In this document: positions 26,029 through 36,260 of the stretch, one piece after another | Position numbering within the stretch: the stretch's first letter is position 1 | Layout: every line of letters starts with the position of its first letter | Assembly (NCBI RefSeq): GCF_017744395.1 | Contig: NZ_JAGIBI010000009.1 | Location: 1 to 64,000, forward strand | DNA length: 64,000 nt | Reading direction: 5' to 3' | Source: Herbaspirillum sp. | GTDB lineage: Bacteria; Pseudomonadota; Gammaproteobacteria; Burkholderiales; Burkholderiaceae_D | Translations under genes and position numbers: made by a program | Notes under the pieces: model-generated | Told to the model about the DNA's origin: nothing | Database searches by the model: none | Seen by the model: the letters and a program-made list of their open reading frames with translations, nothing else

Positions 26029-29000
26029 TTAGTACAAGACATCCCTGAAGTCGTCATCCCGCCATTTGCTCGGATCGCCGGTGAAATGCCTGACCAGCGC
26101 CAGCAATTTCTCGTCCTGGTAAGGCTTGCCCATGTAATGGTTGACGCCGACTTCCATGGCGCGCTCGCGGTGCTTGGCGCCGGTGCGGGACGTGATCATG
26201 ATGATCGGCTTGGCGCGGGTGGATTCGTTGTCGCGCAAATGGCGCACCAGGGTGAAACCATCCATGCGCGGCATCTCGATGTCGACCAGGAAGATGTCCG
26301 GTGTCCGGTCGTGCAACTGGCCGATGGCGTCATAGCCGTCGGTGGCGGTCGCCACCGCATAGCCTTCGCGCACCAGCAGGCGCTGCGTCACCTTGCGCAC
26401 GGTGAGCGAATCGTCGACCACCATCACCAGCTTGCGCCCGGCGCGCGGCTCGGCTTTGGCCGGCCTGCCCGCCAGCCGGCGTGCGCCGGTGCGGCGCGCC
26501 AGCAGCAGCGGATTGACGATCAGGGCAATCTCGCCGTTGCCCAGCACGGTCGCCCCGACCACGCCGGCCAGGGTATCCAGTTGCGGCCCCAGCGGCTTGG
26601 CGACCACTTCACGGTTGCCCAGCACCTGGTCGACCAGGATCGCCACCAGCTCGTTGCCGCCTTTGACGAACAAGACGTGGCCCGATGCCTGCGGCAAACC
26701 CTCGTCTTCCCTGGGCGGTTGGTCCAGCAGCCGCTCCAGCGGCTGCAAGGCCACCCTGCGCCCGCCCTCGTCCAGCGCTTCCTCGGCCAATGCCTGCCGC
26801 AACCGCGCGCTGCGCAGTTGCACCACCTTGTCGACCAGCATCGAGGGAATCGCATAGGTCTGCCCGCCCTGCCGCAACAGGCAAACCTGCTTGACGGCCA
26901 GCGACAACGGCAAGTGGATGGTGAAATGCGTTCCCGCACCAGGCTGCGACTCCACCATGACGCGCCCGCCCAGAGCGGTCACTTCGGAGCGCACCACATC
27001 CATGCCGACGCCGCGCCCGGCCAGGGCCGATATCTCGGAGGAAGTGCTGAAGCCGGGCTCGAAAATCAGTTCGCTCACGCGCGCGTCATCCGGCGCGATA
27101 TCCTCGCCGACCAGCCCCAGCGCCTCCCCCTTGCTGCGGATGGCGGCCAGGTCGAGGCCGCGGCCGTCGTCGGCAATCCGGATGATGGCCTCGCTGCCCT
27201 CCTGCGCCGCCCGCACGCTGAGCCGGCCGGCCGCCGGCTTGCCCGCCACGAGGCGTCCGTCGCCGGCCTCGATGCCATGCACGGCGGCATTGCGCAACAG
27301 GTGCTCGAACGGCCCGATCATGCGCTCCAGGATGCCGCGGTCCAGTTCGACATCGCCGCCGCCGATTTCCAGCGCCAGCGGCTTGCCGGTCTCATTGGAC
27401 AACTGCCGCGCCAGATGCTGCAGGCGCTGCTCCAGGCTGTTGAACTTCACCATGCGGGTGTACATCAGCTCCTGCTGCAACTCGCGCGTCAGGCGGCCCT
27501 GGCGCCGCAAGCCTTCCTGCGTCTTGCCGGCGGCATCGACCAGTTGCTTTTGCAGCGAGGCCGCATCGCCGACATTCTCGGCCATCATGCGCGTGAGTTC
27601 CTGCAGATGGGTGAAGCGGTCCAGCTCCAGCGGGTCGAAGCGCGCGCTCTCGCCGCCGGCATGGTGGGAGGCGGCCATCTGGATCTCCGCCTGGATCTCG
27701 ACATCGCGCAACTGGTCCGCCAGCTTGGCGATGCTCTCCGCCAGTTCTTGCGCGCTCTTGTGCAGGGCGTCGACTTCGTTTTCCAGTTGCGAGCGGGCGA
27801 TCGACACCTCGCCCACCTGGTTGAGCAACTGGTCGAGCACGCTGACCTTGATGCGCACCAGCGGCGAGGCCAGCTTGCGCTCGCCCTCGGACAGCCGCCG
27901 CAGCGGCGCGGATGCGCCATCGGCGCCGCCCAATCGCTCCAGGGCTTCGAACTGCTTGAGCGCCTTGTCGTAGAGCGCCAGCAGGCCGGCGGCGGCATCC
28001 GCCCCGCCCTGCCCGCGCAGCGCGCGCTGTACGCCGCTTTCCAGTTCATGCATCAGGTGGCCCAGGCGCAAGGCCCCGGCCATGCGCGCGCTGCCCTTGA
28101 CGGTATGCAGCGGCCGCCGCAGTTCGGCGATGGCCGCGCTGTCGGAGGGGTCGCGCTGGAAACGGTGCAGTCCCTCGCCCACCGCGGCCAGCAAATCCTG
28201 CCCCTCCTCCAGGAAGACCGGCAGCAAGTCATGGTCGATCTCATCGCGCAGCTCGCCGGCCCCGGCCTCCGGGGCGATGGCTGGCTCCGCTACCGCGGCA
28301 GCCGGCGGCGGGCTGGCGGCGCCCGCCTCTTCCCGCCCTGTGCGCTGCCGGCGGAAATGCCCCAGCAGCGCCGACAGCGCCTCGCCGGCTTGCGCCGGGG
28401 CCGCCGGCTGGCCGCCTTGCCGATACTGCTCCAGCATGGCGTGCATGGCGTCGACCGCATTTTCCACCGCGGCCAGTTGGCTGCCGTCGAGCCCGGCGGC
28501 AGCCGCCTTGACCTGTTCCAGCAAGCCTTCCAGCAAACCCGCCAGTTCCCGCATGCCGGCAAACCCGGCCGTGGCGCTGCTGCCGCGCAAGGTATGGACG
28601 GCGCGCATGAACAAGGGCGGCGCCGGCGCCACCAGGCCGCTGTTGGCCTTGGCGCGCCAGCTGCTGCCATGCTGGCGCATGGTCTTGAGCAACTGGCGGG
28701 CCTCGTCGAGATAAATGGCGCGCAGCCGGGGATCGGCATCGGCAGGCATGGCGCTGAGCGCGTGAGGATCCTGTTCAGGCGGCATAGACGCCATGCTTTC
28801 GCACAAGGCCCGCGCTGCGGCCACCAGCGAGGGCGCTTCCCGGTATGAGCCGCCTTGCATTGCAAGCTCGCCGATCCATTCTTCCAGCAGCAGGCGGCTG
28901 TTTTCCAGCAGCGCCAATACCGGCGGCGCCAGTGCGGCCGGCCCGGCCGCGCGCGCTTGCACAAGGCAGGCGTTGAGCAGGCGCTCCACCGCATGTGCCG

Positions 29001-29277
29001 CATCGGAAAGCGCCGCCAATCCCAGCATGCGCCCGCTGCCCTTGAAGGTATGGAAACAACGGCGCACGCCTGCCAGCAGTTCCGGATCGGCTGCCCCGCC
29101 GGCCAGCCGGGGCAGCGCCTCCCGCAAAGCGTCGAGCATCTGGCGCGCCTCTGCCAGGAATACCGCCATCATCTCCGGGTCGCGTTCCCGCGGCTGCCAC
29201 TCGCCCGGGGCATCCCGCACGAAATCGCCGAAAGCCGGCGCGGAGGAAGTTGAGGGGATATCGTCCATCGGCGGCAT
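26029..29277 (-). CDS. chpA: CheA-type hybrid kinase with three Hpt domains (ChpA/PilL-like)
   Basis: A chemotaxis kinase of about 1080 residues for a Pil-Chp pathway that controls type IV pili. Three histidine phosphotransfer domains are seen (numbered from a possible TTG at 29289): His80 in CFHTFKGSGRM, His232 in AVHTLRGSSAT and His395 in PLHTVKGSARM. Then come the dimerisation helix pair, an HATPase domain (NAAVHGIEAGDG, DDGRGLD, GRGVGMDVV), a CheW-like domain and a C-terminal receiver (VVDDS, phospho-Asp in FLVDIEMPRMDG, Lys in MGKPY). It is shorter than P. aeruginosa ChpA, which has eight Hpt/Xpt domains. No clear ribosome site is seen; the ATGs at 29277 and 29268 and the TTG at 29289 all remain possible. 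Confidence 0.88.
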   Translation of the reverse strand: MPPMDDIPSTSSAPAFGDFVRDAPGEWQPRERDPEMMAVFLAEARQMLDALREALPRLAGGAADPELLAGVRRCFHTFKGSGRMLGLAALSDAAHAVERLLNACLVQARAAGPAALAPPVLALLENSRLLLEEWIGELAMQGGSYREAPSLVAAARALCESMASMPPEQDPHALSAMPADADPRLRAIYLDEARQLLKTMRQHGSSWRAKANSGLVAPAPPLFMRAVHTLRGSSATAGFAGMRELAGLLEGLLEQVKAAAAGLDGSQLAAVENAVDAMHAMLEQYRQGGQPAAPAQAGEALSALLGHFRRQRTGREEAGAASPPPAAAVAEPAIAPEAGAGELRDEIDHDLLPVFLEEGQDLLAAVGEGLHRFQRDPSDSAAIAELRRPLHTVKGSARMAGALRLGHLMHELESGVQRALRGQGGADAAAGLLALYDKALKQFEALERLGGADGASAPLRRLSEGERKLASPLVRIKVSVLDQLLNQVGEVSIARSQLENEVDALHKSAQELAESIAKLADQLRDVEIQAEIQMAASHHAGGESARFDPLELDRFTHLQELTRMMAENVGDAASLQKQLVDAAGKTQEGLRRQGRLTRELQQELMYTRMVKFNSLEQRLQHLARQLSNETGKPLALEIGGGDVELDRGILERMIGPFEHLLRNAAVHGIEAGDGRLVAGKPAAGRLSVRAAQEGSEAIIRIADDGRGLDLAAIRSKGEALGLVGEDIAPDDARVSELIFEPGFSTSSEISALAGRGVGMDVVRSEVTALGGRVMVESQPGAGTHFTIHLPLSLAVKQVCLLRQGGQTYAIPSMLVDKVVQLRSARLRQALAEEALDEGGRRVALQPLERLLDQPPREDEGLPQASGHVLFVKGGNELVAILVDQVLGNREVVAKPLGPQLDTLAGVVGATVLGNGEIALIVNPLLLARRTGARRLAGRPAKAEPRAGRKLVMVVDDSLTVRKVTQRLLVREGYAVATATDGYDAIGQLHDRTPDIFLVDIEMPRMDGFTLVRHLRDNESTRAKPIIMITSRTGAKHRERAMEVGVNHYMGKPYQDEKLLALVRHFTGDPSKWRDDDFRDVLY

Positions 29278-29293
29278 GGCGGCAGGCAACGGC

Positions 29294-31477
29294 TCAGGAC
29301 ACCGTCACGCGGAAGCGCGACACCGAGCTTTGCAGTTCCTTGGCGGCATCCCACAGGTCGGTGTACAGGCTGGTGACCTGCTCCCGGCTCTGTTCGATGA
29401 TTTCGTTTTCGGTCAGGATGCTCTGGATATTCTGCGCCACGCCGTTGGCCGAGATGGCCTGCTGCTCGGTCGACAGCGACATGCCCTGGATCAGTTCGGC
29501 CAGCTGGTTGGAGACGCTGCGGATATCCGACAGCGCCGCGCCGGCCGCGTCCGACAGCACGGCGCCTTCCACCACGCCGGCGGTGGACTTTTCCATCGCC
29601 GCCACGGCGTCATGGGTATCGGTCTGGATCATGCGCACCAGGGCGCCGATCTCGCGCGTGGCGGCGCTGGAGCGTTCGGCCAGGCGCTGCACCTCTTCGG
29701 CTACCACCGAGAAGCCGCGCCCGGCCTCGCCTGCCGAAGCGGCCTGGATGGCGGCGTTCAGCGCCAGCACGTTGGTCTGTTCGGTGATGTCGGAAATCAG
29801 GTCGGTGATCTCGCCGATCACTTGCGAGGATTCGCCCAGCCGCTTGATGCGCTTGGAGGTTTCCTGGATCTGGTCGCGGATCTCGTTCATGGCCTTGACC
29901 GCATCTTCCACCGCACGGGCCCCGCGCTCGGCCACCACCACCGAATGGCGCGCCACATCGGCCGATTCGCTGGCCGACACCGACACGTCGGTGATCTGCA
30001 TCGACATCTCCAGCATCGATTGCCCGGTTTCCTGGATGCGCCGCGCCTGCATGCGGGCCGCGCCGGCCAGCTCGGTCGTAGTTTTGCGCACGTGGTCGGA
30101 CGATGCCGCCACCTTCGACGCCATCTGCGTGACCTGCCCCACCAGTCCGCGCAGCGCTTCCACGGTGTAGTTGACCGAATCGGCGATGGCGCCGGTGATG
30201 TCTTCCGAGACGGTAGTGTGCACCGTGAGGTCGCCGTCGGCGACCTTCTGCAATTCGTTCATCAGGCGCAGGATGGCGGCCTGGTTGGCGACATTGGTGC
30301 GCATGGCCTTCTCTTCCTGCTGCTGCGCCTGCAGGCGTTGCGCTTCGGCCTCCTGCCGGCGCGCCTCAGCGTCGGCGGCATTGTTGCGGCTGTTTTGCAA
30401 CTGCACCAGCGCGATGCCGATGGCGCTCAACAGCGCGCATACCGTCGCCGCCAGCATGGCCCAGAAGGTCCAGCCGCGCGACTCCTGGACCTCGCGGTAA
30501 TCGCTCTGCAAGACCGTCAGGTGCTTCTTGAGCAGTTCGTTCTCGAGGAAAACCAGTTGCTCCGATTGCTTGGCGGCGATGAAATTCTGCAGGTTGCCGA
30601 GGATGCCGGCCACCTGCGGCTGGTATTCGCCGAAGACTTTCTCTAGCTCCTGCAGCTTGTCGCGCGTCTCCTTGTCGGTGACCGGTTTCAAGCGCAAGAG
30701 GTCGCTGCCGTTCAGGAAGCCGTCGAGGATGTCATGGAAGGTATTGACGTCCTTGCCGAGCAGGAAGGCGGTTTCGGGATTGACGCCCTCCGAGGTCAGG
30801 AACTCGTTGGCGCTGCGCCCCAGGCGCAGCGTCAGCAATACCAGTTGCCCGGCCGCGGCCATCTCGCGCGGGCTGGCCGAGCCTTGCGACTGCAGCATGG
30901 AAATCTGCTCGCTCAGGTCGAGCATGGTCGGCAGCAGCAGGTTGAGCCGCTTCAAGGTGACGCCGAAACCGGTCAATTCCTTTTCCAGCCTAAGGATGGT
31001 CCCGGACGCATGGTTAGTGTGCTCCCAGATCTTTTGCACGTCGTCCAGCACCGGCTTCATCGCGGCGTCGGGCAGGCTGATCGTATATCCCTGGTAGATA
31101 CCGCCCTCCATCAGCAGGCCCAGGTCGCGGTTGAACTCGTTGCGGCTTTCGGCGAGCTGGGAGAACGCCTCCTTGTTGCCCTGGATGGCGTTGGGCACGG
31201 CCTTGCCGATGCGCTGCGAATGCATCACCAGGTCGGAGGCGATGTGCGTCTGGAACGTGGCATGGATGTAGTTGCGCGAGCCCTGCCACAGGAAGAAGAA
31301 GGTGCTGGCCAGCGACAAGGCCAGCAGGCCGAGCAGGATACGGGTCTGCCGGCGCAGCGAGAAACGGTTGATGAACGGCAGCCGGGTGCGGCGCGATGGC
31401 GGCACAACGGCATGCTCCGTTTCCTTCTCCGCTGTGTTTTTTTGCTTTTTCGGCAGACGCGGCAAACTCAATGCCAT
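29294..31477 (-). CDS. pilJ: Methyl-accepting chemotaxis protein PilJ-like
   Basis: A 727-residue inner-membrane chemoreceptor that feeds the ChpA kinase. After a basic N-terminus come a first transmembrane helix ([18 protein letters not shown], near 48), a long periplasmic helical PilJ-type sensor region rich in Q and L, and a second helix near residue 340 ([20 protein letters not shown]). A HAMP-like part and the MCP signalling domain follow, with the hairpin [32 protein letters not shown] before ATG 31477 is a good start. It lies 83 bases after pilI and a few bases before chpA. Confidence 0.9.
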   Translation of the reverse strand: MALSLPRLPKKQKNTAEKETEHAVVPPSRRTRLPFINRFSLRRQTRILLGLLALSLASTFFFLWQGSRNYIHATFQTHIASDLVMHSQRIGKAVPNAIQGNKEAFSQLAESRNEFNRDLGLLMEGGIYQGYTISLPDAAMKPVLDDVQKIWEHTNHASGTILRLEKELTGFGVTLKRLNLLLPTMLDLSEQISMLQSQGSASPREMAAAGQLVLLTLRLGRSANEFLTSEGVNPETAFLLGKDVNTFHDILDGFLNGSDLLRLKPVTDKETRDKLQELEKVFGEYQPQVAGILGNLQNFIAAKQSEQLVFLENELLKKHLTVLQSDYREVQESRGWTFWAMLAATVCALLSAIGIALVQLQNSRNNAADAEARRQEAEAQRLQAQQQEEKAMRTNVANQAAILRLMNELQKVADGDLTVHTTVSEDITGAIADSVNYTVEALRGLVGQVTQMASKVAASSDHVRKTTTELAGAARMQARRIQETGQSMLEMSMQITDVSVSASESADVARHSVVVAERGARAVEDAVKAMNEIRDQIQETSKRIKRLGESSQVIGEITDLISDITEQTNVLALNAAIQAASAGEAGRGFSVVAEEVQRLAERSSAATREIGALVRMIQTDTHDAVAAMEKSTAGVVEGAVLSDAAGAALSDIRSVSNQLAELIQGMSLSTEQQAISANGVAQNIQSILTENEIIEQSREQVTSLYTDLWDAAKELQSSVSRFRVTVS

Positions 31478-31560
31478 GACTGGTGCTCCTTTTTTAGTTC
31501 AGGTCGGCGTACCCCCAAGGCCGCAGCGATTCGCCGCCAGGCCCCGCTCCGTATTACCTA

Positions 31561-32124
31561 TTACCGGCCGATATGCAAGAAGGCGGCCTCTTTCAGCAGC
31601 GTTGCCAAACCGATTTCATGCCACTCGGTTCCGGCGGTATCTTTATACCGCCCAACAACCCCAATTAATTCGTTTTTGTCATCGTAATTTTTCGATATTT
31701 GCGTCATTTCCGAGATATGCCGCAACCCCAGCACGGATGACAGCAGCAAGCCGCAGTTGGGCGCCAAGGCGGGTGAAAACGCCAGCACCCGGCTATCGCG
31801 CCCATGTGCCTGGGCCGGGAATCCGCTCAACACGGCAAGATCGGCAATCCCGACCAGATTGCCTCGCAGATTGACCAGGCCAAGGTACCAGGGCTGCGTC
31901 AGGGGCACCTTCATCGGCGCAGGCAAGCTGGACAGCGGCAGGATTTCGCCGGCTTCGGTCAGGCGGATCAGGCAATGGAACGGGCCGATGGTCGCCGCCA
32001 GCCGGCGCGCCAGCAATTCCTCGCTGCTGGCCGCCTCCATGCGCGCCAGCAGCGAGGCCTGGAAGGCTTGCAGCCCACCTTTCTTCCTGCCGGTTCCGGC
32101 AGTATCGTCCCGCTCCGCGCTCAT
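31561..32124 (-). CDS. pilI: CheW-like coupling protein PilI
   Basis: A 187-residue CheW-domain protein that links PilJ to the ChpA kinase. The conserved core is WYLGLVNLRGNLVGIADLAVL, with an LLLSSVLGLRHISEM strand later on. The ATG at 32124 overlaps the pilH stop (ATGA), so translation is coupled; the ORF extends further but only in another frame of pilH. Confidence 0.85.
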   Translation of the reverse strand: MSAERDDTAGTGRKKGGLQAFQASLLARMEAASSEELLARRLAATIGPFHCLIRLTEAGEILPLSSLPAPMKVPLTQPWYLGLVNLRGNLVGIADLAVLSGFPAQAHGRDSRVLAFSPALAPNCGLLLSSVLGLRHISEMTQISKNYDDKNELIGVVGRYKDTAGTEWHEIGLATLLKEAAFLHIGR

Positions 32125-32486
32125 TCGATGGCGCCGATCTTGGCCAGCAACTCGTCCGGGTCGACCGGCTTGACGATGTAGTCGCAAGCGCCCTGGCATA
32201 ACGCCCAGATGCGGTCGGTTTCCTCGCCCTTGACGCTGCACATCATGACCGGCAAATCCTTCAGGTTGGGGTCGCGCGCGATCTGGCGCGTGACCTGGTA
32301 GCCGTTCTGCCCCGGCATGACGACGTCCAGCAGCACCAGTTGCGGCTTGTCCGCACGGATCATTTGCAGGGCATCCTCGCCGCTCTCGGCGATGGCGACT
32401 GAAAAACCGTTCTGTTCGAGAATGTTGGTCAGCACGTAGCGGTCGGTCGGGGAGTCATCGACCACGAGCACCTTTTTTATTCTCAT
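32121..32486 (-). CDS. pilH: Response regulator PilH-like
   Basis: A 121-residue single receiver domain. It shows the acidic pocket Asp10-Asp11 (VVDDSPTDRY), phospho-acceptor Asp54 in LLDVVMPGQNG and Lys in YIVKPVD. It resembles P. aeruginosa PilH (ETDRIW close to ETDKVW, GACDYIVKPVD close to GARDYLTKPVD) more than PilG. GGGAGGGGAGGC stands before ATG 32486. PilG, the second regulator normally found before pilH, is missing here. The 413-bp gap upstream (32487-32899) holds no gene I can support. Confidence 0.88.
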   Translation of the reverse strand: MRIKKVLVVDDSPTDRYVLTNILEQNGFSVAIAESGEDALQMIRADKPQLVLLDVVMPGQNGYQVTRQIARDPNLKDLPVMMCSVKGEETDRIWALCQGACDYIVKPVDPDELLAKIGAIE

Positions 32487-32797
32487 GCCTCCCCTCCCCC
32501 ATTGATACGAATACGATTGGATACGGTTGCGTCTGAAATGGCAAACCCGCACACCCGGGCCAGGCGCCATCGATATGCATTCCCGCAACCGGGCCGGACG
32601 GGGACGCCATGTATCTCTTTCGCAAATCGCTGGAGCGCATCGGGCAACTTTAGCAAATGCCCGGCCCATCTAGCACGGAAACAGCAGCAACTTCACTGCT
32701 TTATTGAAAACACTGGAATGCTGGCGCCGGAGAACCGGGTTTCCACATCGACAAGTTTCGCGGGTGAAACGAAGATGGCAGGCAGGATGCACCCGGC

Positions 32798-32811
32798 TTG
32801 ATCTGGATCAA
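32798..32811. promoter_or_regulatory. FNR/ANR-type box
   Basis: TTGAT-CTGG-ATCAA is a perfect match to the FNR consensus TTGATNNNNATCAA. It lies in the 413-bp gene-free stretch between the rubredoxin gene and pilH. If used on the minus strand it would place pilH-pilI-pilJ-chpA under oxygen control, with a leader near 280 bases. I do not see a good -10 at the canonical distance on either strand, so function is uncertain. Confidence 0.5.
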
Positions 32812-32899
32812 GCGCGCCAAAAGAAGAAAACGGGGGGAGGAATGCGGCAGCGCGCTGATGGGTACCGGCCGCCGCATGAAGGATGGGGAAGGAAGGCGG

Positions 32900-33085
32900 T
32901 CAGATCTCGACCATTTCGAAATCTTCCTTGCGCGCGCCGCACTCGGGACAGGTCCAGTTGATGGGCACATCTTCCCAGCGGGTACCGGGAGCGATCCCTT
33001 CTTCCGGCAGGCCTGCTTCCTCGTCGTAGATCCAACCACAGATCAGGCACATCCAGGTTTTGAATTCGGTTTGGTTATTGCTCAC
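32900..33085 (-). CDS. rubA: Rubredoxin
   Basis: A 61-residue redox protein with a single iron held by Cys13, Cys16, Cys46 and Cys49 (CLICG and CPECG). DEEAGLPEEGIAPGTRWEDVP is the typical middle. It moves electrons in the cytoplasm, in some bacteria to alkane hydroxylase or in stress reduction; the partner here is unknown. It is divergent from thiD (87 bases between) and upstream of the pil-chp genes, a common position in beta- and gammaproteobacteria. Confidence 0.95.
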   Translation of the reverse strand: MSNNQTEFKTWMCLICGWIYDEEAGLPEEGIAPGTRWEDVPINWTCPECGARKEDFEMVEI

Positions 33086-33172
33086 GGCTGACTATCCCTC
33101 AAATCAATTCAAGTAAAATGCTTGAAACCCGTATGGAACGAGTTCTAAACACGCTATCTTAATCTACTCGAC

Positions 33173-34003
33173 GTGCAAAACCAAACCTCCCCCCTCATCC
33201 TGACCTTCGGCGCCGCCGATCCGGTAGGCGCCACGGGCATCCAGGCAGATCTCGCCACTTTCGCGGCGATGGGCTGCCATGGCTTGTCGGTCGTGACATC
33301 GCTGCTGATCGGGGACACCGCCCGCGTGGAAGATACGCAAGTCATCGACGTCGACTGGGTGGCCGACCAGGCGCGCGTCATCCTCGAAGACATGCCGGTG
33401 TCGGCTTTCAAGGTCGGCGCCGTAGGCAGCATCGAAAACATTTCGGCGATCGCCGAGATCGTCTCCGATTACCCCGAAGTGCCGCTGATCCTCGATCCCT
33501 TCACCTCGTCGCTGGCCAACCAGGAAGAAGAGGAAGACCGCCTGATCGCCATCCGCGAACTGCTGGTGCCGCAGACCACGCTGATGCTGGCCTCGGCCAC
33601 CGAACTGGCGCGGCTGGCCGAAACCTGGCGCGAACCGGTGACGGGCGACACGCTCATGCTCGACGCCATGCGCATCATCGAAATGGGTTGCGAATACCTG
33701 TTCGTCACCAACACCCAGGCCGAGCTGCAGGAAATCGCCAACTCGCTGTTCGACGAATCCGGCCTGGTGCGCCAGGATGCCTGGCAACGCCTGCCGGGCT
33801 CCTTCAGCGGCGCCGGCTCGACCCTCTCGGCCGCGATCGCGGCCATGCTGGCCAACGGCCTGGAAGTGCCCGAGGCGGTCACCGAAGCCCAGGAATTCAC
33901 GCTGGCCTCGCTGGCCAACGCCCAGCGCCTCGGCATGGGCAAGCTGGTGCCGGACCGCTACTTCTGGGCGCGCGAAGCCGAAGATCCCAGCAACCTCAAC
34001 TGA
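33173..34003 (+). CDS. thiD: Hydroxymethylpyrimidine/phosphomethylpyrimidine kinase
   Basis: A 276-residue ribokinase-family enzyme that phosphorylates HMP to HMP-PP for thiamine synthesis. It starts at GTG 33173 with [23 protein letters not shown]; this is the family's substrate-binding start, here [11 protein letters not shown] rather than the common GSDSGGGAG. The C-terminal anion-hole motif is [16 protein letters not shown], Ser replacing the usual Cys of GTGCT. These deviations make the exact role a little less certain, but its place next to hemL is usual for ThiD in this group. Confidence 0.82.
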   Translation: MQNQTSPLILTFGAADPVGATGIQADLATFAAMGCHGLSVVTSLLIGDTARVEDTQVIDVDWVADQARVILEDMPVSAFKVGAVGSIENISAIAEIVSDYPEVPLILDPFTSSLANQEEEEDRLIAIRELLVPQTTLMLASATELARLAETWREPVTGDTLMLDAMRIIEMGCEYLFVTNTQAELQEIANSLFDESGLVRQDAWQRLPGSFSGAGSTLSAAIAAMLANGLEVPEAVTEAQEFTLASLANAQRLGMGKLVPDRYFWAREAEDPSNLN

Positions 34004-34044
34004 TGCGTCTGCGCATCCGACCTGTATTTGAACCGGTAACAAAC

Positions 34045-35331
34045 ATGTCCAAGACCAGCAATGAATCCCTGTTCGCCCGCGCCCAGAAAAGCACGCCGGG
34101 CGGCGTCAACTCCCCGGTGCGCGCGTTCCGTTCGGTAGGCGGCACGCCGCGCTTCATCGAGCGCGCCGACGGTCCCTACTTCTGGGATGCCGAAGGCCGC
34201 CGCTACATCGACTACATCGGCTCCTGGGGCCCGGCCATCGTCGGCCACGCCCATCCGGACGTGGTCCAGGCGGTGACGGCAGCGGCCGCGCGCGGCCTTT
34301 CCTTCGGCGCGCCGACCGAGGCCGAGATCGAGATGGCCGAAGAGATCATCAAGCTGGTGCCGTCGATCGAGCAGGTCCGCCTGGTCTCCAGCGGCACCGA
34401 AGCCACCATGAGCGCGCTGCGCCTGGCGCGCGGCGCCACCAAGCGCGACAAGATCGTGAAGTTCGAAGGCTGCTATCACGGCCACGGCGACTCGCTGCTG
34501 GTCAAGGCCGGCAGCGGCCTGCTGACCTTCGGCAACCCGACTTCGGCCGGCGTGCCGGAAGATTTCGCCAAGCACACCCTAGTGCTGGACTACAACAACA
34601 CCGCGCAACTGGAAGAAGCCTTCAAGGCCTCCGGCAACGAGATCGCCTGCGTGATCGTGGAGCCGGTGGCCGGCAATATGAACCTGGTGCGCGCCAGCGA
34701 CGAATTCCTGCAGGCGATGCGCCGCCTGTGCACCGAATACGGCGCGATCCTGATTTTCGACGAAGTGATGTCGGGCTTCCGCGTGGCGCTGGGCGGCGCG
34801 CAAGAACTCAACGGCATCCGGCCCGACCTGACCGCGCTGGGCAAGGTGATCGGCGGCGGCCTGCCGGTGGCGGCCTTCGGCGGCCGCGCCGACATCATGA
34901 AGCACCTGGCACCGCTGGGCGGCGTGTACCAGGCCGGCACGCTCTCGGGCAACCCGGTGACGGTGGCGGCAGGCATGGCCACGCTGAAGATCATCCAGCA
35001 GCCGGGCTTCTACCAGAAGCTGGGCGCGCAGACCAAGAAGCTGGCCGACGGCCTGGCGTCGGCGGCCAAGGCGGCCGGCGTCACCTTCGCGGCCGACGCC
35101 GTGGGCGGCATGTTCGGCCTGTACTTCGCCGCCTCGGCGCCGGACAGCTATGCCGAAGTGATGAAGGGCGACAAGGAGCGCTTCAACCGCTTCTTCCACA
35201 AGATGCTGGACGCCGGCGTCTACTTCGCGCCGTCGGCATTCGAAGCCGGGTTCGTCTCCGCGCAGCATGACGATGCGGTGATCGATGCCACTATCGCGGC
35301 GGCTTCCAAGGCGTTTGCGGAATTGGGTTGA
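34045..35331 (+). CDS. hemL: Glutamate-1-semialdehyde 2,1-aminomutase
   Basis: A 428-residue PLP enzyme that converts glutamate-1-semialdehyde to 5-aminolevulinate, the C5 route to haem. [13 protein letters not shown] at the N-terminus and the PLP lysine, Lys267 in [10 protein letters not shown], are textbook. [16 protein letters not shown] (near 115) binds the cofactor phosphate. ATG 34045 is the conserved start; the ORF reads back through the end of thiD in another frame. It is 41 bases after thiD and likely in one transcript. Confidence 0.97.
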   Translation: MSKTSNESLFARAQKSTPGGVNSPVRAFRSVGGTPRFIERADGPYFWDAEGRRYIDYIGSWGPAIVGHAHPDVVQAVTAAAARGLSFGAPTEAEIEMAEEIIKLVPSIEQVRLVSSGTEATMSALRLARGATKRDKIVKFEGCYHGHGDSLLVKAGSGLLTFGNPTSAGVPEDFAKHTLVLDYNNTAQLEEAFKASGNEIACVIVEPVAGNMNLVRASDEFLQAMRRLCTEYGAILIFDEVMSGFRVALGGAQELNGIRPDLTALGKVIGGGLPVAAFGGRADIMKHLAPLGGVYQAGTLSGNPVTVAAGMATLKIIQQPGFYQKLGAQTKKLADGLASAAKAAGVTFAADAVGGMFGLYFAASAPDSYAEVMKGDKERFNRFFHKMLDAGVYFAPSAFEAGFVSAQHDDAVIDATIAAASKAFAELG

Positions 35332-35337
35332 ATCTCG

Positions 35338-35407
35338 AAGGCCGTCGGCATCTCCCTGCGGCCTTTTCTTTTCGACAACAAAAAAGGACGCCGAAGCGTC
35401 CTTTTTT
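35338..35407. terminator. Terminators between hemL and erpA
   Basis: Two hairpins follow each other. AAGGCCG pairs with CGGCCTT followed by TTCTTTT (35338-35372, plus strand, for hemL). Then AAAAAAGGACGC pairs with GCGTCCTTTTTT (35380-35407), which works in both directions and also serves the convergent erpA. Confidence 0.8.
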
Positions 35408-35431
35408 GCTGGGTAAAGCTCTTTCCGCGGA

Positions 35432-35797
35432 TCAGACCGAGAACGACGAGCCGCAACCGCAAGTGGTCGTGGCATTCGGGTTCTTGATCACGAACTGCGC
35501 GCCTTCCAGGTCGTCCTTGTAGTCGATCTCGGCGCCGACCAGGTACTGGTAGCTCATCGAGTCGATCAACAGTTGCACGCCGTTCTTGGACATGGTGGTG
35601 TCGTCTTCGTTGACGATTTCATCGAAGGTGAAACCGTACTGGAAGCCGGAGCAGCCGCCGCCCTGCACGAATACGCGCAGTTTCAGGTCGGGGTTGCCCT
35701 CTTCCTCGATCAGTTGGGCCACCTTGGCGGCTGCGCTGTCGCTGAAGTTGATCGGGGTCGGCATTTCGGTTTGTTGCAGTTCGGCTACGGCATTCAT
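35432..35797 (-). CDS. erpA: Iron-sulfur cluster insertion protein ErpA
   Basis: A 121-residue A-type carrier that hands [4Fe-4S]/[2Fe-2S] clusters to target enzymes such as isoprenoid and respiratory proteins. The three cluster cysteines are Cys49 ([10 protein letters not shown]), Cys113 and Cys115 (CGCGSSF). AGGAGCCCGAA lies before ATG 35797. It is the last gene of the argC-DUF6776-bactofilin-erpA group on the minus strand, 58 bases after the bactofilin gene. Confidence 0.94.
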   Translation of the reverse strand: MNAVAELQQTEMPTPINFSDSAAAKVAQLIEEEGNPDLKLRVFVQGGGCSGFQYGFTFDEIVNEDDTTMSKNGVQLLIDSMSYQYLVGAEIDYKDDLEGAQFVIKNPNATTTCGCGSSFSV

Positions 35798-35855
35798 TTC
35801 GGGCTCCTGCTAGGGCTTGGGCGGACAATGACTCATTATAAGCGCTGGCGGATTT

Positions 35856-36251
35856 TCATGCTTCGGACGACACGGCCAGCTTCAATACCGGCGTTTCTTC
35901 CACCTGGTCATGGCTGAGCTTGCCGGAAACCAGCGCGCCGCCATGCATTTCCAGCGCCTTGTAATAGACATTCCCAGTTATGCGGGCTTTGGGCTGCAAT
36001 TCAAGCAATTCGGTCGAATAGACGTCGCCGGTGATCTCGCCATTGACGATCAGGTGCGCCGCGCGCACCTCGCCGACCACCTTGGCATGCTCGGAAATCA
36101 CCAGCACGCTGGATTGGCCGCTTTCGCCGCTGATGTTGCCATTGATATGGCCGTCGATGCGCAGGCCGCCCTTGAAGCCGATCTCGCCCTTGATGTTAGC
36201 CGACATGCCGATCAGGCTGTCGATCGTACTTTTGGTCTTGCGTCCGAACAT
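35856..36251 (-). CDS. Bactofilin (polymer-forming cytoskeletal protein)
   Basis: A 131-residue bactofilin. The N-terminus MFGRKTKSTIDSLIG is a typical short polar/hydrophobic lead, followed by a right-handed beta-helix core with regular glycine/valine spacing: GLRIDGHINGNISGE, LVISEHAKVVGEVRAAHLIV, GDVYSTELLELQPKARITGNV. Such proteins self-polymerise at the inner membrane and position wall or polar machinery. Its proximity to the DUF6776 membrane gene suggests a partner (inference). Confidence 0.92.
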   Translation of the reverse strand: MFGRKTKSTIDSLIGMSANIKGEIGFKGGLRIDGHINGNISGESGQSSVLVISEHAKVVGEVRAAHLIVNGEITGDVYSTELLELQPKARITGNVYYKALEMHGGALVSGKLSHDQVEETPVLKLAVSSEA

Positions 36252-36260
36252 GAAATCACC

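Noticed and set aside
26086-28848. 920-residue plus-strand ORF opposite chpA
   Set aside because: Low-complexity antisense translation of a multi-domain kinase whose minus-strand motifs are all intact.
32704-32961. Plus-strand ORF with a strong purine-rich ribosome-like site (near 32830-32842)
   Set aside because: The product is Arg-rich, has no domain and overlaps the rubredoxin gene; the purine run is probably chance.
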